This document shows, one piece after another, positions 26,308 to 35,639 of a stretch of DNA of 64,000 nt. Each line of letters opens with the position of its first letter. Within the stretch, counting starts at the first letter, position 1. Source of the DNA: Shimazuella soli (lineage in GTDB: Bacteria; Bacillota; Bacilli; Thermoactinomycetales; Thermoactinomycetaceae); assembly GCF_022511585.1 (NCBI RefSeq), contig NZ_JAKWBN010000007.1, positions 62,001 through 126,000 on the forward strand. The letters run 5' to 3'. The notes beneath the pieces were generated by a model. It saw only the letters and a list, made by a program, of their open reading frames with translations. It was not told the DNA's origin and searched no databases. Position numbers and translations under genes: made by a program.

Positions 26308-26640
26308 ATGGATATAAATACAAATGAAAAAGGGACCCAAGAAGCTTGCCATGCAGAGGATGTCCGTAAAAGTCATCACTCTGATAAAATCAAGAAAAAC
26401 CTGATGAACCGTTTAAGTCGAATAGAAGGACAAGTTCGTGGTGTCAAAGGATTGATAGAAAAGGATACGTATTGCGATGATGTGTTAAATCAAATTGCTT
26501 CCATTCAATCCGCATTAAATGGTGTTGGCAAGCTGCTGCTAGAACAGCATTTGAAAACGTGTGTAGTAGAACGATTTCAGGAAGGCGATGAAGAGGTAAT
26601 TGATGAACTATTGATCACTGTGAACAAGCTGATGAAATAA
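26308..26640 (+). CDS. csoR: Copper-sensing transcriptional repressor CsoR
   Basis: About 110 residues. The Cu(I) ligands typical of CsoR are present: Cys in KDTYCDD, then His and Cys in LEQHLKTCVVE. The core NRLSRIEGQVRGVKGLIE is the family hallmark. ATG 26308 is better spaced from GGAGAG than ATG 26302. Copper binding releases the protein from DNA; the targets are evidently the two operators at 22246-22297. A His/Cys-containing N-terminal extension (about 30 residues) is somewhat long. Confidence 0.93.
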   Translation: MDINTNEKGTQEACHAEDVRKSHHSDKIKKNLMNRLSRIEGQVRGVKGLIEKDTYCDDVLNQIASIQSALNGVGKLLLEQHLKTCVVERFQEGDEEVIDELLITVNKLMK

Positions 26641-26773
26641 AAGAGATCATTGGATGTCTGTTTCAGCAAACAATAGGACGAGATATTCCATTTTACCTTT
26701 CTCCCTTTTTTTCGATAGAATAGTATAAGCCAACTGATAGTTTGTACTAGTGGTAGAAAAGGAGTTGTTTGTG

Positions 26774-26995
26774 ATGGAACAGAATCAGGGCAAGAAAAGA
26801 CATACCGGTTGGAGAATACTAGGTTATATTTGTGTTGTACTTACTGTACTTTTGGCATTAGCCGCTATAAACAATATTGCTGGTGCAAGCGGCGGTGATG
26901 CTGCTGAGCGTATAGGGCGAATTATCGGCGCTGTACTTGTTCCTGTATTGGTGGGATTTTTTGCTCGTTACTGTTTTCGCCGGTCAAACCGATAG
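26774..26995 (+). CDS. Small membrane protein
   Basis: About 73 residues with two helices (about 17-38 and 52-70). ATG 26774 follows AAAAGGAGTTG; a strong terminator lies 12 bp after the stop. No family recognised. Probably a monocistronic gene. Confidence 0.6.
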   Translation: MEQNQGKKRHTGWRILGYICVVLTVLLALAAINNIAGASGGDAAERIGRIIGAVLVPVLVGFFARYCFRRSNR

Positions 26996-27008
26996 ATAAA
27001 TAAGGAAA

Positions 27009-27040
27009 CCCGCTGCGAAAACTATGCAGCGGGCTTTTTT
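27009..27040 (+). terminator. Rho-independent terminator
   Basis: CCCGCTGC and GCAGCGGG stem with 9-base loop, then CTTTTTT. Confidence 0.9.
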
Positions 27041-27270
27041 CTGCGCAATCTTCCATACAAAATAAAGATTTCCATCAGCAGACCGATTCCAGCAGAAGTC
27101 CAAATTTGTTTTGTGACTGACCCGTCTAATTTTGTTGCAAGCATTGGTCGAAGCCAGCCGGAAGGGTCTGCTATAACGTTTACTTTTTGTCCGACCTTTA
27201 AGTTATCCCAGCAGCCTGTTGCTTCTGTCATCGTGTATCGGATAGGTTTTCTATCTGTTGTTACAATCGT
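27022..27270 (-). pseudogene. Fragment of a DUF3592-like membrane protein
   Basis: The minus-strand frame reads KSRTIVTTDRKPIRYT and then a 69-residue stretch with NLKVGQKVNVIADPSGW, one helix and a basic end. The GQKVNVIADP pattern and terminal helix resemble the C-terminal half of DUF3592-type proteins. No start with a ribosome site exists, and a stop lies just upstream, so it looks like a truncated remnant. Its 3' end runs into the terminator of the convergent gene. Confidence 0.35.
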
Positions 27271-27300
27271 GCGGCTTTTTTCTTTTGTGTTTCAAATAAA

Positions 27301-27343
27301 AAACAACCATACTTGATAGAATAAATTCAAGTATGGTTGTTTT
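27301..27343 (-). terminator. Terminator of mgsA
   Basis: AAACAACCATACTTGA and TCAAGTATGGTTGTTT form a perfect 16-bp stem; the right arm overlaps the last mgsA codons. Confidence 0.85.
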
Positions 27344-27734
27344 CTTCATCTTTTTCTTTTAACAGCCAACCAATTTCTAGTGCTTGTACCAACAAAGTAG
27401 CCGTTGATTGGTTTGTTGCTAGAGGTATACCATAAACATCGCATAGGCGAAGCAAAGCACTGATATCGGGTTCATGAGGCTGCGCGGTGAGTGGGTCACG
27501 AAAGAAAAAGATCAAATCGAGATCACCCATGGCAATGAGAGAACCTATTTGCTGATCTCCGCCTAATGGTCCTGATTTTAATAGATGAATGTCCAAATTT
27601 GTCGCTTCCATGATGCGTTTTCCGGTTGTTCCTGTTGCATAGAGGGAATATGGCTGAAAAACAGATTCATATTTCCTCATAAACTCAACCATTTCTACTT
27701 TCTTTTTATCGTGGGCTACTAGAGCTATTTTCAA
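27327..27734 (-). CDS. mgsA: Methylglyoxal synthase
   Basis: 135 residues matching the usual length. It converts dihydroxyacetone phosphate to methylglyoxal and phosphate, a glycolytic bypass. Signatures: [10 protein letters not shown] at the start, ATGTTGKRI (phosphate loop), [11 protein letters not shown] with the catalytic Asp in GDQQIG, and [17 protein letters not shown] at 27734 is the start, with a weak GGGGCGG site. It is monocistronic with a terminator. Confidence 0.95.
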   Translation of the reverse strand: MKIALVAHDKKKVEMVEFMRKYESVFQPYSLYATGTTGKRIMEATNLDIHLLKSGPLGGDQQIGSLIAMGDLDLIFFFRDPLTAQPHEPDISALLRLCDVYGIPLATNQSTATLLVQALEIGWLLKEKDEENNHT

Positions 27735-27912
27735 CGTAACCGCCCCATTTATCAGATTTCATCTGTTATAGCTAGGAGATGTAATTATTATATATGATTT
27801 GTAGGTTGAATTTAAGAGAATGAAATGACTGTTTTATTTTCCATAATTAGTATAAATTTATTTATTAAATATATAAAAATAATGCCAAATGGCTAATTTT
27901 TCGATATTTCTG

Positions 27913-27941
27913 TTGACGTTAAAGCATAATTTTATTAGTCT
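27913..27941 (+). promoter_or_regulatory. Candidate promoter of the small peptide gene
   Basis: TTGACG (27913-27918), 17-bp spacer, TAGTCT, with TATAAA slightly further on. About 55 bp before the TTG of the 58-residue ORF. The -10 is poor. Confidence 0.35.
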
Positions 27942-27994
27942 TATAAAGGTTCCACAAATAAAAAAATGCACAGCAAAGAAAGGAATGAATTACT

Positions 27995-28171
27995 TTGGAA
28001 TCTTATTTTCATTTGGAAACTTATACAAATGACACGAGAAGCAAAATTTATCGAGAAGTAAAAAATATCCCTGCTACAGAATTGGAATCCACTATCCCAG
28101 CAGGTGTTTCTACAAGTACAAAACCAAAATGGATGAACTGGTTACGTGTAGTCCCATTTCTTAAATTCTAG
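27995..28171 (+). CDS. Possible 58-residue peptide
   Basis: A TTG-started frame of 58 residues beginning MESYFHLETYTNDTRS and ending KWMNWLRVVPFLKF, with AAAGAAAGGA about 11 bases upstream and a large terminator-like hairpin 170 bp downstream. The polar first 45 residues followed by a Trp/Phe-rich cationic end look like a leader-plus-core or a membrane-active peptide. No modifying enzyme is adjacent and no family is recognised, so it could be chance. Confidence 0.4.
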   Translation: MESYFHLETYTNDTRSKIYREVKNIPATELESTIPAGVSTSTKPKWMNWLRVVPFLKF

Positions 28172-28766
28172 GATTCCTCTTCTTTTCTCGCTTCGCTTCT
28201 TCTGCATTTGTTATTCCTATCGTTTGATTACCTAAATTCCCATTCTTCATCTTTTTCTATGTCATTGTTTTAAAGGAGACATTTTCAAATGAAATATTAG
28301 CAAGAATTGTTTAGTACTGGATAATTAAGCAGTATTTACACCAAAGACAGGTTTGGATATTAGGTCAAACTCTACTGCCTAATACGAAAATCTGTCTTTT
28401 TTGTTGTTTTATGCTGAAAGCGATTTCTTCTTATTATTCATTTTTACGCGAAAAGCTTGTCTTTGTCAATAATTTTTTTGATGTATTAAATTTATTTCAT
28501 TTAAATTTCTGTGAATAACTATTACATAGAGAGTTTTGGAAGAAAATTTTTTAGTTTTATAGTTTCGTAGAATAATTTAAGGTTTTTAATTTGGTAAGAA
28601 TTAGCTGTTCATTTCAGAAAATTAGATGAATGCCTTTTTGAAGATGGAAGTTCAAAAACTATCCTAGCATTTTTTGGGGATGTTTTTTTATCATGCATAA
28701 AGCGCGAATTTTTGCTGCAATTTTAGTAGCCTATACTGGCGATTCGACACTCTACGAGGAGTACCT
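28172..28766. other. Intergenic region
   Basis: Contains a well-formed AAAGGAGA ribosome site (near 28274) in front of ATG-AAA-TAT-TAG, a frame of only three codons, a terminator-like hairpin at 28343-28400, then about 300 bp of AT-rich DNA with nothing recognisable. At about 28740 the composition switches to GC-rich. Confidence 0.5.
28343..28402 (+). terminator. Large imperfect hairpin terminator
   Basis: AAAGACAG (28343-28350) pairs with CTGTCTTT (28392-28399), and TATTAGG (28358-28364) with CCTAATA (28378-28384); a run of T follows. Confidence 0.65.
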
Positions 28767-29588
28767 GTGGCAGCGATCCGTGAGATCCCGGAACCGGAGC
28801 AGTTCCTGAGGAACGAGGATGACCAGTTCACCCTCATCATCATCACCCCCTCGGGTGAGAAGTACTACTTGGTTCCCTACTCGGAGGAGCTCTTCCCGAG
28901 TTTCCTCAAGGCTCTTCGGGTTCGTCCCGGAGACAAGGGGATCTGGTGGGCGTTTCGACCGCCGAGCGTCATCGACAGCGAGGAGAAGGGTCGGAACCAC
29001 TACGACCGTGCGATCCACGAGTGCATCGAGGACCGCAAGCGTCAGCCGTACATGATGCTCAACGAAAAGCGCGAAGTCGTTGGGATCATCTCGATCACGG
29101 ACATCATCCGTGAGACCAAGTTCGGCAAGCTCGTCAGGAGGTTCCTGAGCGACAAGCTCGTCATCGAGCTGAATGCCGAGATCCTCAAGCTCGACGTGAG
29201 GATCACGAAGCTGGACCACAAGCTTGAAAGGCTTGTAGGCAAGCTCAACCCGCACCTCTACCTGTTCGGCAAGCGGTTCACCTGGTTCGGCAAGCGCCTC
29301 ATCAAGTGTATCCAGCTCGGCAAGTCAGGCAAGTTCGGCTGGGTGGTGCTCAACGAGGAGCACCAGCATCAGGGACTCGCTTCCGCAGCGATCGCCCGAC
29401 TGGAGGAGTGGGGTTTCGAAGGCAACCGCTTCGACGTTCTCACCGCAGACATCGCGGACAAGAACAAGAAGTCCCTTCGCTGCTTCGAGCGGCGAAACTT
29501 CAAGCGCGAGGTCGACGGTGAGCCCAGGCCCGGCGCCGATGGTGAGCTGAACACCATGGGGTTCTATGTGAAGAAGCGCGCTGCGTAA
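28767..29588 (+). CDS. GC-rich orphan gene 4, GNAT-like protein with helical insert
   Basis: 273 residues. The last 100 residues look like the end of a GNAT fold: WVVLNEEHQHQGLASAAIARL (QHQGLA as acetyl-CoA loop), then NKKSLRCFERRNF. Between the first strands and this lies a Lys/Leu/Glu-rich helical insert (about 120-165) resembling coiled coil. GTG 28767 follows ACGAGGAG, and a GC-rich hairpin follows the stop. GC is about 58%, with C/G-ending codons, against AT-rich flanks. Substrate unknown. Confidence 0.65.
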   Translation: MAAIREIPEPEQFLRNEDDQFTLIIITPSGEKYYLVPYSEELFPSFLKALRVRPGDKGIWWAFRPPSVIDSEEKGRNHYDRAIHECIEDRKRQPYMMLNEKREVVGIISITDIIRETKFGKLVRRFLSDKLVIELNAEILKLDVRITKLDHKLERLVGKLNPHLYLFGKRFTWFGKRLIKCIQLGKSGKFGWVVLNEEHQHQGLASAAIARLEEWGFEGNRFDVLTADIADKNKKSLRCFERRNFKREVDGEPRPGADGELNTMGFYVKKRAA

Positions 29589-29617
29589 CCTCCACAGGTA
29601 TCTCTTCACAGAAGTGT

Positions 29618-29652
29618 CCTCCCTACCAGCATGCACTGTGCAGGTGGGGAGG
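29618..29652 (+). terminator. GC-rich hairpin after orphan gene 4
   Basis: CCTCCCTACC and GGTGGGGAGG form a 10-bp stem (one wobble) 30 bp after the stop; no T-run. Confidence 0.65.
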
Positions 29653-29983
29653 TGCTACATAAATAGATCGAATATTTTGATCATATAATTTTAAAAACTC
29701 CTTTCATCCCGATTATAGACATCTTGCACAATTATTTGCCTTTTTAAAGTCTCCCCTTTTTTAATTTATCTATATAATGACTCTATTATTTTCTCTTCCA
29801 AGATTTAAAACCAACTTTAGTGTATTCGATGCTTAATTTCATTGATAAAGAAGAAGTGATCAGCTCCTTCTCATGAAATAGAGAATGTTATTTTTTTGTG
29901 CATAATTTTGTCCTACATACATAATATCTAATCTCCTATAATTATACAATTCTTATTTTTTGTATTTTTTTATTTTTTTGGGG

Positions 29984-30015
29984 TTGACATACTATTTTTC
30001 CTATATGTTACAATA
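29984..30015 (+). promoter_or_regulatory. Putative promoter of the DUF11 operon
   Basis: GTTGACATACT provides a perfect TTGACA; TACAAT lies 19 bp further (slightly long spacing). About 240 bp before the first start codon. No convincing sporulation-sigma motif was found. Confidence 0.45.
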
Positions 30016-30254
30016 TTGGAGTATCACAGAAATATTTTTCAGCTTGACGATATACTTTGCTGATATGTTTCTGTTTTGCGAATTTGTTGCCTCTGCAGAA
30101 ATCCCCGCAAATGATAATAGAATAGACATAGTGTTCTTTCTCACGCCGAAGAAAATAGTTGTTTTCCTCTGCCCGTTTTGGGCTGCTTTGTGTGCAAAAC
30201 AGATGCAAAACTTCTTTTGTCCCATCATTATTTTTCCTCGAAAGGATGAAGTGG

Positions 30255-32294
30255 ATGGCATTGCTTCGGCGGTTTTCGACAACTACGAAGGGCGCGATGA
30301 CTTTTACTGGTAATACGCTCGGCTATGGTGAGCTAAATACCATCTATAATGACATTGGCGCGTTTCTGACCCTCGATGTTTCCCAGCAAGTTCCTGGTTA
30401 CCCTCTTGGAAGTACACTCGATTGGAAAAAGAATTCTTCGATGGCTTATCTCAATCTCCCTGCCGGCAGTGAAGTGTTATATGCAGAATTGATTTGGGGG
30501 GGTTCCACTAAATCAAGTAAAGAAGATGTGACAAGTGAGATCAATACTCCCGTTACATTAATGGATTCATTGGGAGGATCGCAGTCGATCACACCTGATC
30601 CTGCAACAGCCCAGCAAGTCACCCATGAATCGCAAGTGTTTTATATTCGTTCTGCGGATATTACGGATATCGTGAAAAACAGCGGTGCTGGGTCTTATGT
30701 AGTCTATGGCGTGCCAGCTACGGTACTCCATCCAAGCAGAAGTAATGCTGCTGGTTGGACACTGGCAGTTATTTATAAAGATGTATCTCTAGCCCTGCGC
30801 AATATGAACCTCTTTGTAGGTATTGCCTCGATCGACCGAACTGGATTTGTCGATCAAACCATCTCTGGTTTTGCTACCCCTGATTCAAGACCATTCGCTG
30901 CACGTGCGTTATTGACAGCGATAGAAGGTGATAGTTTCATCCCCAAAGATCAGTTTTTATTTGGACCTGATACAAGCAGTTTACAAGTTATTTCTGGACC
31001 AAATAATTTAGCTGATAATTTTTTCGCTTCTCAGATCAATGATGACAATGGAAATTTGGACACCAATGGGACAGCTGGTACAAACAATGTAATCCCTGGC
31101 CAAAAGCAATCCGCCAATCGCTATGGTTGGGATATTACCAATGTCGATGTTTCTAGTGCGATGGATACATCCCAGACATCTGCAATTGCACGTCTTGCGA
31201 CGAAAGGAGATGGATTTGTCTTATCTGGCCTTGGATTGCAGATTGATGTAAACAGCCCAGATATACAAATGGAGAAAACCGTTGACAAAGATATTGCTGT
31301 AGTTGGAGATATATTGACCTATACTATTTTGCTTTCTAACAATGGATTGGTAGAAGCAGAGAATGCCATTTTTACGGATAAACTCCCTGCGAGTGTTTCG
31401 TTTGTTCCCGGCAGTTTGCAAATAGATGGAATTGCTCAACCGACAGCAGACCCTACCAGAGGTGTATCGGTTGGTTCCGTATCTATCGAAGGACCAGTGG
31501 AAATTGTATTTCAAGTAGAAGTTACTTCTGTTCCGCCAAGTGGGAAAGTCCTCAACAAAGGAATGTTAGATTATGAGTTTCATAGTGCCCCTAGCCTTCC
31601 TGTGAGCTATGGTTCGAATGAATCAAATGAAGTAGAAACCGTGGTCAAACGAGTTCAAATTGATGCGGTGAAAATGGAAGATAAATCGGTTTACGACAAA
31701 GAAAATGAAGTAATTACGTATACCATTCTCGTCTCTAATAATGGTGATGTTGATGCTAATAATATTTTGGTCAAAGATGCGATTCCAGTTGGCACTGCCT
31801 TTGTTCCAGGCAGTATAAAAGTGAATGGCACTTCCACAACAGGTGATCTAACATCTGGTATCCCAGTTGGTTCCCTTGCTCCTGATCAGAGTGTGGAAAT
31901 CACGTTCCAAGTATCTGTGCTAGCTCCATTACCATCGCAAATAGATAATCAAGCAGAAGTGAGTTATGACTATCAATTAAAGCCAGATGGCGAGGTTATA
32001 TCAGAAAGCGAGACAACAAATGTTGTTACGGCAGTGATCCTAACAGAATGCCAGAAAGCACAAAATCAAATTTTTGAATCAGTAGCACAGCAAGAAGTGG
32101 CATTAGCTAGATTGATACAGGCAGAAAGCACCAAAGTAAAAACAGCAGTAGAAGCTTTTTCGGAAGGAAGAATTACTGCCAGTCAACTTGCAAGAATCAA
32201 TCGCAGTGCTGAACAGGTGACACGAAAAATAGCTCAGTTGGAGAACGTCCTCAAAGAAAAACTGGATATCGCCAAGCAGATTTGTTGCTCGTAA
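30255..32294 (+). CDS. DUF11-domain protein 1 (head, two DUF11, Cys tail)
   Basis: About 679 residues. ATG 30255 is chosen since AAAGGA lies 8 bases upstream and MALLRRFSTTTKGAMTFTGN aligns with the starts of its paralogues. Layout: head domain about 1-330 (GAFLTLD, LYAELIWGGS, INDDNGNLDT, WDITNVDVS), DUF11 domains about 335-465 (VGDILTYTILLSNNGLVEAE) and 470-595 (YTILVSNNGDVDANNI), then a helical tail of about 85 residues bounded by TECQKAQ and a final QICCS. No signal peptide, no LPXTG. First of five co-directional paralogues with tight spacing. Confidence 0.85.
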   Translation: MALLRRFSTTTKGAMTFTGNTLGYGELNTIYNDIGAFLTLDVSQQVPGYPLGSTLDWKKNSSMAYLNLPAGSEVLYAELIWGGSTKSSKEDVTSEINTPVTLMDSLGGSQSITPDPATAQQVTHESQVFYIRSADITDIVKNSGAGSYVVYGVPATVLHPSRSNAAGWTLAVIYKDVSLALRNMNLFVGIASIDRTGFVDQTISGFATPDSRPFAARALLTAIEGDSFIPKDQFLFGPDTSSLQVISGPNNLADNFFASQINDDNGNLDTNGTAGTNNVIPGQKQSANRYGWDITNVDVSSAMDTSQTSAIARLATKGDGFVLSGLGLQIDVNSPDIQMEKTVDKDIAVVGDILTYTILLSNNGLVEAENAIFTDKLPASVSFVPGSLQIDGIAQPTADPTRGVSVGSVSIEGPVEIVFQVEVTSVPPSGKVLNKGMLDYEFHSAPSLPVSYGSNESNEVETVVKRVQIDAVKMEDKSVYDKENEVITYTILVSNNGDVDANNILVKDAIPVGTAFVPGSIKVNGTSTTGDLTSGIPVGSLAPDQSVEITFQVSVLAPLPSQIDNQAEVSYDYQLKPDGEVISESETTNVVTAVILTECQKAQNQIFESVAQQEVALARLIQAESTKVKTAVEAFSEGRITASQLARINRSAEQVTRKIAQLENVLKEKLDIAKQICCS

Positions 32295-32321
32295 TGTGAT
32301 TCAAAGCAAAGGAGGAGAAGC

Positions 32322-33974
32322 ATGCCATTTTATCAACGCTTTACGAAAACGACAAATGGGCAATTAACTTTTACTGGTAACACGTTGGGTTATGCCGATG
32401 GCAGTACGGACATTGGGGCATTTATCACCATTGATACTTCTAAACAGGTAGGTGGGTATCCAGCAGGCAGTACGATGAATTGGCAAGAAAATTCATCTTC
32501 CGCAGTTTTGCGTATGGTTGATGATGCAGAAGTGCTGTATGCGGAGTTGATTTGGGGCGGATCAACTAACTCTAATTCGGAAAATGTGATCGGATCGATC
32601 AATACAGCTGTTACCTTTACAACACCTGCCGGTACTTTTTCCATAAGTCCTGATCCGTTAACAGCTAGGGAAGAACCGGCAAGTGGTGGGCAAGTATTTT
32701 ATGTACGATCTGCAAATGTGACGAGTTTTGTTCAAGCAGGCGGAGCAGGCCTGTACACAACAGGAGGAGTACCAGGTACCGTTCGACCAAAGATTGGGGA
32801 GACCAATACAGTTGGTTGGACGTTAGCAGTAGCGTATAAACATCCAGATCTGAAAATTCGGAATATGAATATCTATGCTGGTTCCCAAGTTATTTCCATG
32901 TTTAATCCACCTGTAGATGAGCGATTATATGGGTTTATGACCTTAGAAGCGGGAGAAGTAAAAGGTCGTGTGATGCTGACTGCGATGGAAGGGAACTCCA
33001 ATCTCCCAGGGGACCGGTTTGAGTTTGGTCCTGATGCTTCATCGCTTCAAGTCATCTCTGGACCAAATAATCCAGCCGATAACTTCTTTGCTTCACAGAT
33101 TAACGATGACAATGGAAATTTAGATACAAGCGGGACAGCAGGTACATTAAATAAACCAATAGGTTCGGATGGCTTTGGAGTGCGAACAGGATGGGATATA
33201 ACGAATGTAGATGTGTCTCATACTCTGCTCAACAGTCAAGGGGAAGCGATCGTTCGGATTGCCACTGCTCAAGATACCTACTTAGTCAGTGGGTATGGTG
33301 TGCAATTGGATGCCAATAGTCCGATTGTCAAAATGACCAAGTCAGCAGATAAAACCAAAGCAGTTGTGAACGAGATTGTTACCTACACCTTAGAAGTCAA
33401 AAATGAAGGCTTTGTACCGGCGACTAATATTATTTTCCAAGATTTCCTCGATTCTGAGCTGGAGTATCTTCCAGATAGTTTGCGAGTACGTGGAGTACCT
33501 TTTCCGGGAGAAGATATCGAAGCAGGAGTAAATGTCGGTACGATCGCTGTTGGTGAAACAATCATCATTACGTACCAAGCAAAGATAAAAGAAGAACCAC
33601 CAGGTAAGGTTGTTCACAACAAAGCGTCCATGACCTTTGACTTTCAAAGTAGACCTGATTTGCCGATTTCTACAGCGACGGTGATCAGTAATGTACCAGG
33701 AATCGAAGTGATTGAACCCCCTCCTTGTGAAGAGAGTAAAAATGAGATCATCAAAACGGTTGCCGAGGCAGAAAAAGGAATTGCCCATATCATTCGGGCA
33801 GAGGCAGAAAAAGTAGAGGCTGTATCCCGTGCATTTCAAAACGATACTGTTTTGATCCGTGATCTCATTGCAGTAAATGAAAGTGTAGAGCAGATGCTCG
33901 ATGCGGTAATTGAATTAGAAGAAAAGCTAAAAACAAAACTATCGACCGTCAAAGAAATCTGTGATTACTGCTAA
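32322..33974 (+). CDS. DUF11-domain protein 2 (head, one DUF11, Cys tail)
   Basis: 550 residues, starting MPFYQRFTKTTNGQLTFTGN after GGAGGAGAAGC. It has the same head domain with LYAELIWGGSTNSNSE, INDDNGNLDTSGTAGT and WDITNVDVSHT. One DUF11 domain follows (VNEIVTYTLEVKNEGFVPAT, about 355-470), then the helical tail from PPPCEESKNEI to the final EICDYC. The DUF11 fold is an immunoglobulin-like beta-sandwich known from surface proteins. No export signal. Confidence 0.85.
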   Translation: MPFYQRFTKTTNGQLTFTGNTLGYADGSTDIGAFITIDTSKQVGGYPAGSTMNWQENSSSAVLRMVDDAEVLYAELIWGGSTNSNSENVIGSINTAVTFTTPAGTFSISPDPLTAREEPASGGQVFYVRSANVTSFVQAGGAGLYTTGGVPGTVRPKIGETNTVGWTLAVAYKHPDLKIRNMNIYAGSQVISMFNPPVDERLYGFMTLEAGEVKGRVMLTAMEGNSNLPGDRFEFGPDASSLQVISGPNNPADNFFASQINDDNGNLDTSGTAGTLNKPIGSDGFGVRTGWDITNVDVSHTLLNSQGEAIVRIATAQDTYLVSGYGVQLDANSPIVKMTKSADKTKAVVNEIVTYTLEVKNEGFVPATNIIFQDFLDSELEYLPDSLRVRGVPFPGEDIEAGVNVGTIAVGETIIITYQAKIKEEPPGKVVHNKASMTFDFQSRPDLPISTATVISNVPGIEVIEPPPCEESKNEIIKTVAEAEKGIAHIIRAEAEKVEAVSRAFQNDTVLIRDLIAVNESVEQMLDAVIELEEKLKTKLSTVKEICDYC

Positions 33975-33997
33975 ATCAATGGGGAGGAAGGTGTATT

Positions 33998-35623
33998 ATG
34001 GCTCTCATTCGCCGCTATGCAGCTACGATTAATGGGGCAATTACATTTACTGGCAATGTGCTGGGACTTGCTGATCTGAGTAACCCAGGTAACTTTTATA
34101 TTGGCGCATTTCTCACTACAGATACAACTAAGCAAGTATCTGGTTTTCCACCAGGAACGACTGCAAACTGGGCGGAAAATAAGTCTGCGGCCGTATTGCG
34201 TCTCACAAGTGGTGCAGAAGTGCAGTATGCAGAGCTGATTTGGGGTGGGACAACAGATGCGAGTGTTAGTGGTTCATTGAACAATCCTGTTGATTTTACC
34301 ACTCCTAACGGCACAGTTTCACTTGCTCCTGATCCTGCCACCGCACAACAAAATGGAAACTTTTACGTTCGTTCTGCGGATGTGACTAATTTGGTGAAAG
34401 CGGCAGGAGATGGCAGGTATGCAGTAGGAAAAGTTCCTGCTACCTTAGGAGCAGTTGGTTGGACATTGGCAGTCGCATACAAAGATGCTGCCATGCCAAG
34501 TAGAAATATTACGTTTTTTGTGAATGACACGTTTATTTTCAATGGTTCGCCTCAATCGATTGAAGTTACCGATTTCGGTACACCTGCAACAGGACCTGTC
34601 AATGCTCGCTTGCTGGTGACAGCTATGCAGGGTGATACAAATCTTGTCGGTGATCAATTTTTATTTGGACCAACAGACTCCACTTTGCAACCTATGAGTG
34701 GTCCAAACAATCCAGCAAGTAATTTTTTTGCAACCCAAATCAACGACGATAATGGAAACCTAGATACAAGTGGAACAGCAGGTAATCTCAATCCTGCCAT
34801 CGGTGGTTCAAACGGTGTTGTTCGGTATGGTTGGGATATTACCAATGTCGATGCTTCCACGGCGATGATCAATAGTCAAAATCGAGCGGTTGCCCGCTTT
34901 ACATCCAATAGTGATGCTTATCTCGTATCTGGATTAGCGGTTCAGATCGATGTGGACAGCCCAAAGATTCGTATGGAGAAGACAGTGAACCTTTCGGAAG
35001 CAAAAGTACGAGATGTTGTCACCTACACTATTTTGCTGGTGAACACAAAAGATATCGAAGCAAGAAATACCGTTTGGGCTGATATTTTACCAGCCGAACT
35101 TCAATTTGTTCCAGGGAGTATCCGAGTGGATCGAGTTCCCCAACCGAGCAGTGATCCTGCAACAGGTGTTTCCCTTGGTACATTAGCCTTAAATGTACCA
35201 GTGGAAATCACCTTCCAAGCAAAGATCGTGAATGTCCCTCCAGATGAGATTATCAAAAACAAAGCTTCGCTCACGTATGAGTTTGAAAGTGCCCCTGGAT
35301 TGCCAATTGCGGCAGGCGATGCATCCAGTACAATCGCGGAGACAAAAGTAGTCGTTCGACCCCCAACTCCTTGTGAACGAAACAAAGAAATAATTGAAAA
35401 TTCCATTCGCCAAGAAGAACAAAATATGAAATTGCTCCAAGATGCGGAGCTGCTAAAAGTAAATGCTGCTAATCAAGCATTTGCAGATGGGACCATAACC
35501 GCTGCGGAGCAAACCCAGATCATCCAAAGTGCGAGTGGCGTTTCTGATGCGCTTCGTGTGCTGCAACAAGCACTCGATGCCAAAAGAGCCAGCCTTATAG
35601 ATTTGTGCAGCGGATGTAAATAA
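33998..35623 (+). CDS. DUF11-domain protein 3 (head, one DUF11, Cys tail)
   Basis: 541 residues, starting MALIRRYAATINGAITFTGN, with GGGGAGGAAGG upstream. Head with VQYAELIWGGTT, INDDNGNLDTSGTAG and WDITNVDAST; DUF11 with VRDVVTYTILLVNTKDIEAR; tail from TPCERNKEI to LIDLCSGCK. It starts 24 bp after gene 2. Same layout as gene 2 with lower similarity in loops, so it is an old rather than a recent duplicate. Confidence 0.85.
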   Translation: MALIRRYAATINGAITFTGNVLGLADLSNPGNFYIGAFLTTDTTKQVSGFPPGTTANWAENKSAAVLRLTSGAEVQYAELIWGGTTDASVSGSLNNPVDFTTPNGTVSLAPDPATAQQNGNFYVRSADVTNLVKAAGDGRYAVGKVPATLGAVGWTLAVAYKDAAMPSRNITFFVNDTFIFNGSPQSIEVTDFGTPATGPVNARLLVTAMQGDTNLVGDQFLFGPTDSTLQPMSGPNNPASNFFATQINDDNGNLDTSGTAGNLNPAIGGSNGVVRYGWDITNVDASTAMINSQNRAVARFTSNSDAYLVSGLAVQIDVDSPKIRMEKTVNLSEAKVRDVVTYTILLVNTKDIEARNTVWADILPAELQFVPGSIRVDRVPQPSSDPATGVSLGTLALNVPVEITFQAKIVNVPPDEIIKNKASLTYEFESAPGLPIAAGDASSTIAETKVVVRPPTPCERNKEIIENSIRQEEQNMKLLQDAELLKVNAANQAFADGTITAAEQTQIIQSASGVSDALRVLQQALDAKRASLIDLCSGCK

Positions 35624-35639
35624 AGAGGAGTGGTGAAAG

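Larger units (their letters stand above)
29589..30254. other. Intergenic region and DUF11 operon leader
   Basis: Starts with the hairpin of the GC-rich gene (29618-29652), then about 300 bp of AT-rich DNA, a TTGACA element, and a leader of over 200 bp before the first DUF11 gene. The ORFs in the leader on either strand lack ribosome sites. Confidence 0.6.

Noticed and set aside
28282-28318. Stop-codon readthrough or UAG recoding of the mini-ORF ATG-AAA-TAT-TAG
   Set aside because: Even with readthrough the frame closes after 11 codons, and no recoding signal is visible.
20000-30000. Prophage carrying the GC-rich genes
   Set aside because: No integrase, portal, terminase, capsid or lysis genes occur, and host genes with their own promoters and terminators lie between the GC-rich ORFs.
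30001-30282. ORFs on both strands in the DUF11 operon leader
   Set aside because: No ribosome sites; the true first gene starts at 30255 by homology with its paralogues.
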